A stretch of 64,000 nucleotides of DNA from Neofusicoccum parvum (Eukaryota > Ascomycota > Dothideomycetes > Botryosphaeriales > Botryosphaeriaceae). Positions 59,123-64,000 of the stretch are shown piece after piece. The notes below the pieces were generated by a model. It saw nothing but the letters and a program-made list of their open reading frames with translations, had not been told where the DNA came from and searched no databases. Made by a program: the position numbers and the translations under genes. Numbering within the stretch: the first letter of the stretch is position 1; each line of letters starts with the position of its first letter. The DNA lies in contig CP087211.1 in the NCBI GenBank assembly GCA_020912385.1, forward strand, positions 1,860,001 to 1,924,000. The letters run 5' to 3'.

Positions 59123-60649
59123 TCAATCCCTGTCAAGCGTCAACTGTGTGCTGACCTCCCACTTCTCGCCCCCACGGCCGTACCCGCCCGCGAGCTTGTT
59201 GCGGACAAGACTCTGCACGCGGTCCCGCAGCTTAGCCATGTCGTCGAGGCTGCGCACCCGCAGCTTGAAATTGGCCTGGCACAGCCCGTAATGAACCTGC
59301 CACACCTTGGCCTCCTCGATGCTGGCCACCGCCGGGTCCGCCTCAATCATGCGCAGCAGCCCCTCCAACCCTGGCCCGGAGTAGGACATCATCAATATCC
59401 GGCCCAGCGACCAGCCGAGCCGCCAGCCCAGCAGCATCATCGAGACGGCAATGATGGCCGTGATGGACCGGTCCAGCCAGATGTACATGTCAATCGACAG
59501 CAGCGGCAGCAACAGGAGCAGGGTTGAGCAGGACAGGGTGAGGAAGTGGGACGGGTTGCTGAGCACCGAGGGCAGAGACTCGAGGTACGCGAAGCGCAGA
59601 ACCTTGCTGATGCGGGCATGGTTCTTCAGGCCGATGGCTGAAATCAACGTGGCAATGATTGCTGCAAGCGCGGCAGTGTCCACGCTGCCTGCCGAAACGC
59701 GTTCGTGGGTATGCACGTGGTGCGACTCGTGGCCGCCGCTGTTTTCCAGGGCGTGCTGCAGGTTGTGGCTGACCAGATCGAATCCGGTGAAGATGAGGAT
59801 CACCGCCATCGCAAGACCGGTCAGAACCTCAAACCGCTCGAATCTGCAGGGTCGATGTCAATCATAGTGGCCCGTTTGAGGTTGACGTGGGGCATACCCG
59901 AACGGCCGCTTTAAGCTTGTCCGCCGCCAGCACTCAAAATTGCTGCCAATGTCGGCGATGCAGCACACAGTTGCGCCGACAAAGTCATAGAACATCAGGT
60001 GCGACAGCGCCGTCATGGCGGTCGAGCCCTGTGCGCTGTACTTGACGTAGCCACCGACAAGCAGGTGGCAGACGCACCACAGGCCGCGCATCTTCTGCTC
60101 CGGCGTCATGCTGCCCCGGATTTCCGACCAATTGGGCAGCGGCAGCGACGCCGGGACCTGTAGCGGCGCGCGCGGTGCTGGCTCGAGAAAAATCTGGTGC
60201 GACACGCTGCTGTGCTTGTACTTGTGTCCGCGCCGGCGGCCCATGTCCTGCAGAGCACGCCGTTAGCCGGGGCCCAGAGCGTGCAGAGACGCCGCCTTGT
60301 TCCAACGTACCGACGACTTGGCGGGCGGCTTCCCAACCACATACTGCTGCGGCTGGAAGTTGAACGGGTTGGCGGGAGTCTCGGGCGTGGCCGTCTTGGA
60401 CGCGAACTCCTCGGAGGTGGCGCTCATCTGCGGCGTGTAGTATGCGGAATTGGGGGTGCGCGGCGTGAGATTGGCGGACGAGGGACTCAGCGACCCGAGG
60501 GACTGCGAGGGAAAGGTGGCGGACATGGGCGAAAGCGCATCGCGGCCGAGCTCCTGGTCGGGCAGTCCCAGGCCAACTGGCGCGGGTGGATCCTCAGGAG
60601 GAGGCGTGGGCGTCCGCGGCGGGACGGGGATCGGCATGGCGGCTGCCAT
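59123..60649 (-). CDS. Cation diffusion facilitator, Zrg17-like zinc transporter
   Basis: Three exons (60311-60649, 59898-60247, 59123-59843) give 469 aa. A Pro/Ser/Thr-rich cytoplasmic N-terminus precedes a membrane region: GLWCVCHLLVGGY, then HLMFYDFVGATVCCIADI, and FGFERFEVLTGLAMAVILIFTGFDLVSHNLQ, which is the CDF-family block of TM3. A His-rich loop (GGHESHHVHTH) between later TMs is typical of zinc transporters. The C-terminal cytoplasmic domain (SIEEAKVWQVHYG...) is the CDF dimerisation fold. In yeasts Zrg17 pairs with Msc2/Cis4 to bring zinc into the ER and Golgi; that is inferred. The start at 60649 is uncertain: ATG codons at 60637 and further upstream (60931) are also in frame. Confidence 0.85.
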
Positions 60650-60975
60650 TGCGCGGGCGCGGAGCGGTGAGGTGTTCGCAGCGGTGGTGGAGAGGTCGTC
60701 GGCGCGCGGAGAGAGCGACTGGGCGTGCACCGGGCTCGCGGCGCGCGGTGGGTTGCGGAGAGGGCGGGCGTGGTGCTTTGTTCGCCGCGTCGACCTCGAC
60801 CCCTGGCGGCTGACTCGCGGCGCAGATCCGCGCAGCTCCCAGCGCCGCCGCTCGCCAGGCCGCCCGCCGTCTCGCAGCGCAACTCTGCCTGCCCGCCCGT
60901 CAATGCCACCTCCCCGCTGCGCCGCCGCCATGCGCCCCCGTCCTGCGCGCCGAGCCTGAGAGAAGAGCATGGGAG

Positions 60976-62139
60976 ATGGCCCACCGCGCGGGAGTGTCGC
61001 CGCCTGCCCGCGATCGGCTCCACCATGACCCAGCCGCCAGCGCGCCCAGCCAAACCACGGCGAACACGAAGCTCAGCGATCCGCCGAAGCGACGGCCCTC
61101 CAGCGCCCACAAGAGGAGCGTGTCGGCCAACCTCCTGTCGAAGCTGCCGTTCCTGCGCAACTCGTGGGACGACCTGCCCAGTGCCCACGCCCACGCCCAC
61201 GCCCACGCCCATGCCGACCGCAGCAAGGAGGAGGCGCGTCCGACCGACGACGGCCAGCCGAAGCGCAACGCGTCCATGGCCCTCGCCCAGGCTGTGCGAC
61301 AGAGTGCCAGCAGCAGCAGCGGCCGCCGACGCCGCGGCTCCCTCAGGAAGACGGCCATCCTCGGTACGCGCCAGCGCTCGAGCGAACACCAGTCCCAGCG
61401 CGCCGCCCACAGCAGGATGGACTCCATCGCCACCAGCCCGACCTCGCCCGACCGCCCGGGCAAGATCCGCAGCCTCTTCTCCTACGGCCCCTACGCCAAC
61501 CCGTCCGCCACCTCGTCGTCCGAGAGCGGCTGGAGCCAGGGCTCGTCGCACATGCTGTCGTCGACCCAGCTCGAGCACGACACGCCGCGCCCCCAGGTGC
61601 TGGCCTCGCCCATCTCCAGCCCCGTTACCAGCCCGGTCGCCAACCCGTACGCCAGCACTACCGACGACGACAATGACTCGCTCTCCTTCCGCCATCCCCA
61701 GGCCGCCAACGGCCACCTCTCGCCGTCGTACTTCTCCATGCAGTCGGTCCAGACCAGCACCCTCCAGCGTCGCCGCAGCGCCAAAACCACCTCGACCACC
61801 CGCCACTCGTCACCGTTGTCGCTGCCGCCCGCCACCCTCGACCTCGACGAATGGGACTATAGCGAGACGGAGTGGTGGGGCTGGGTCGTGCTCATTGTCA
61901 CCTGGATCGTTTTCGTCGTTGGAATGGGCAGCTGCCTCGAGGTGTGGAGCTGGGCTTGGGACGTCGGCGAGACGCCATATGCCCCGCCTGAGCTGGAGGA
62001 TGACCCTACATTGCCCATTGTTGGATATTACCCGGCGCTGATGGTTCTGACGGCAGTCATGGCCTGGGTGTGGGTTGTGGTGGCTTGGGTTGGTATGAAA
62101 TATTTCAGACACGCCAAGGTTGTCGGAGAAGACGGCTGA
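60976..62139 (+). CDS. Conserved-type two-TM membrane protein of unknown function
   Basis: Single-exon frame of 387 aa. I do not recognise a named family. The first 290 residues are low-complexity, rich in Ser, Arg, Pro, with five His-Ala pairs near residue 70-80 and many SP/TP sites. Two strong transmembrane segments near the C-terminus (EWWGWVVLIVTWIVFVVGMG and ALMVLTAVMAWVWVVVAWVG) are separated by a Pro/Asp-rich loop. A large phosphorylatable cytoplasmic N-terminus on a hairpin membrane anchor is likely. It is divergent from the Zrg17-like gene with 326 bp between the two ATGs, so the two may share control. Confidence 0.7.
   Translation: MAHRAGVSPPARDRLHHDPAASAPSQTTANTKLSDPPKRRPSSAHKRSVSANLLSKLPFLRNSWDDLPSAHAHAHAHAHADRSKEEARPTDDGQPKRNASMALAQAVRQSASSSSGRRRRGSLRKTAILGTRQRSSEHQSQRAAHSRMDSIATSPTSPDRPGKIRSLFSYGPYANPSATSSSESGWSQGSSHMLSSTQLEHDTPRPQVLASPISSPVTSPVANPYASTTDDDNDSLSFRHPQAANGHLSPSYFSMQSVQTSTLQRRRSAKTTSTTRHSSPLSLPPATLDLDEWDYSETEWWGWVVLIVTWIVFVVGMGSCLEVWSWAWDVGETPYAPPELEDDPTLPIVGYYPALMVLTAVMAWVWVVVAWVGMKYFRHAKVVGEDG
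61183..61215 (+). repeat. GCCCAC repeat coding His-Ala
   Basis: Five GCCCAC/GCCCAT units in the two-TM protein gene, coding alternating Ala and His. Confidence 0.9.
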
Positions 62140-63301
62140 GTTGGGATTGAATTGATGATACAATCATGCGTTGTTTCGTTTGGATTGGTAGGAATAGACG
62201 GGTAAAGCGGAACTTCGATGGTTGATGGATACGGGAAAAGGTTTGAAGGGGGAAGGTCATGAAAATCGGCGGATGGTTGATCTAAGATACCCAGGCGATG
62301 CCGCCCTGAAGTAAGTCGGGACATACCAATTGAATTGCGTTTTCATTCTGCTACTGCGTCTAGCTGCTGTCATCATCTAATGACATTAGTCCATCATTCA
62401 GTGGGGGTTTCTCTTTATCATCTTCGGAACATTTTCAGCCATCAACAAACCTAGCTGGCAACGAGCGGTCTATGCCTCACACACCACGTTCAAGAGCACA
62501 GCTCCTCGCTCAGACCAGCTTCTAACTCATTCACGGGGGCTGTGCCCAGCAATGCGTTGGCAACACATGCGGCACAGCAGTACGACCGAGACACCTTTTC
62601 CCACACAACCACAAAGAAACAGCAGTCCGCCAAGTCTAATTGGCCAACGAAGCATGAAGCGTGGTCATGCGGAATTCCGAGGACTGACGAATCCCACACG
62701 GGGAACGTGACTTTGTAGTGGCTCTCACCGCCTGGGCGCACAGCTTCAACTCAAAGAATCCACCGGTGAGTCCACCGGTACCACCAACGTGCAGATTCCT
62801 ACATTCTAGAGCAGCAGGACCTCTGTATGTGAGTGCCGATTTAGGAGATCTCATGTATGCATAATGCTTATCGTTCCTGCGGTACGCGTGCTTGGGACCA
62901 GTAGGCAGACGTGGTGGAGGATCTTGACATGCATGCATGAGGAAGAAACGAAAATCCCGCTGCGTTGGTCCGGGGACTGTTAATTCTCCGGTCTTGTCTC
63001 CACACCACGCACACGCACGAGGTCTAGGCGAGAGGTAGATCCTTTACGTACAGGGATGACCGTGCTGCAGGGTCCATTTTCTCTGCAGAGAGTTGTCTAC
63101 ATAATTCGTCTCTTCTGTCCTCCATTGCTCTTGGTTTGCTAGGAAGATTACCTGTGGCTTCATCAATATTCTCTCATCGCCTCCGCTTGACGACATCTGA
63201 TCCCTTCTTTACCAAACTTCTCTCACCTCGAAGATCCAAGGCGGATAGTGCAAGAAAACCAGGAAGAAGCATCCACTCAAGGCATCCCCAAACAAGCAAA
63301 T
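62140..63301. other. Intergenic before the acetyltransferase
   Basis: No gene supported. Base composition is balanced. The right 150 bases are the leader of the downstream gene. Confidence 0.45.
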
Positions 63302-64000
63302 ATGCCATCACTCCACCTATCCCGCGCCACAGAAGCCGACATCGATGCCCTGATCGATCCGCTCTTCGCCGCATTCAAGGGCAACGACCTGCGCACAATG
63401 TTCTTCGGGCACGACACGCCCGCATGCCGGGCTAGCGCCAAGCAGCGCATCGCCGCGTCCATGGCGAAGGGTGGGCAGAACGTGTGGCTGAAGGTCGTTG
63501 ATTCGGAGACGGGGAGGGTCGTGAGCGGATCATGGTGGATGGTGAGGATATCTCCTTCTTTCTCTTCCCTTTGTCACAAGCACTTCCATTCCACGTCTTT
63601 TTGCCGCGTGTCGTAATTTATTGCTCTCCACAAATTGCATCCTCAAACGACGAAAGCTGGAGGCAGGCAAACGAAACGGAAGACGACGCTGACGCCCTCC
63701 CAGATCTACCCCAACTGGGTCCCCGACCCCTCGCTCACCGCCGCCTCCGCCGCCTCCGCCTCGATCGACTACCTGACCGGCGACGACCGCGCCATGGCCG
63801 AGGCCATGCTCAAGAACTGGATGACGCGCCGGGCGCGCTACATGTACGGCCACTCGCACATCCGTAAGTCATCCCCACGTCTCCCGCACCCTTGGAATGT
63901 CATGGCTGACCGAGCACTCCAGTCCTCGCGCTCCTCTTCACCGACCCGCGCGCCCAGCACCTCGGCGCCGGCTCGCTGCAGGTGCAGTGGGGCACGGCGC
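63302..64000 (+). CDS. GNAT-family N-acetyltransferase, 5' part (cut by the window)
   Basis: Three exons are visible (63302-63541, 63704-63863, 63923 to the edge), coding about 158 residues in phase. The start MPSLHLSRATEADIDAL and the segment LALLFTDPRAQHLGAGSLQVQWG, which matches the acetyl-CoA-binding loop of fungal GNAT proteins (in the position of RxxGxG), identify the family. The substrate is unknown; such genes are numerous in filamentous fungi. Intron 1 is 162 bp. The 3' end is outside the window. Confidence 0.8.

Overview
This is 64 kb of nuclear DNA from a filamentous ascomycete (Pezizomycotina, most likely Dothideomycetes; the class is inferred from the gene families). The evidence is short spliceosomal introns (about 50-90 bp) with GTANGT donors and CTAAC/CTGAC branch sites, GC-rich coding DNA, long GC-rich intergenic leaders, and fungus-specific families: RSC7, SCH9, NCA2, HeLo, NACHT-ankyrin and Rds1. 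Gene models were joined by hand. The exon sums of the complete multi-exon genes divide by three.

Layout. 1-8 kb: a possible MITE-like inverted repeat, a long leader, a Clg1-type cyclin and a 4 kb gene-poor stretch that becomes AT-richer. 8-13.2 kb: an NLR-like gene (alpha/beta-hydrolase, NACHT, ankyrin) whose 5' end is broken by a premature stop and, apparently, by an LTR-like insertion. 14-16.4 kb (-): a seven-TM receptor. 17.2-19.3 kb (-): an RNase H relic, then the chromatin remodeller subunit RSC7. 20.7-23.8 kb (+): the AGC kinase SCH9. 25.4-26.8 kb (+): a peroxisomal MaoC hydratase ending in SKL. 28.4-30.4 kb (+): a HeLo-pseudokinase protein. 31.3-32.0 kb (-): profilin with two micro-exons. 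34.3-34.9 kb (+): a ubiquitin-conjugating enzyme with a GC-AG intron. 36.7-39.6 kb (+): a TBC RabGAP. 41.2-43.5 kb (+): NCA2. 44.3-45.4 kb (+): the Rab GTPase SEC4. 46.9-49.9 kb (-): one large gene carrying two copies of a fungal zinc-finger-like module. 50.7-52.6 kb (-): an MFS transporter. 54.1-55.6 kb (+): a secreted Rds1 ferritin-like protein. 56.8-58.1 kb (-): a GPI-type fasciclin protein. 59.1-60.6 kb (-): a Zrg17-like CDF zinc transporter, divergent from a two-TM protein of unknown function (61.0-62.1 kb, +). 63.3 kb to the edge (+): a GNAT acetyltransferase, cut off by the window.

This is not a gene cluster. Housekeeping genes for growth signalling (SCH9, cyclin, receptor), secretion (SEC4, RabGAP, profilin), chromatin and mitochondria are interleaved with lineage-specific material of lower GC (7-13.5 kb and 46.5-50.5 kb). 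Three genes point to fungal innate immunity or regulated cell death: the broken NLR, the HeLo-pseudokinase (a membrane-executioner-type domain on a dead kinase, like animal MLKL in layout) and, more loosely, the double zinc-finger-module gene. The HeLo-pseudokinase is the best candidate for a poorly described system. No tRNA, rRNA or CRISPR was seen.
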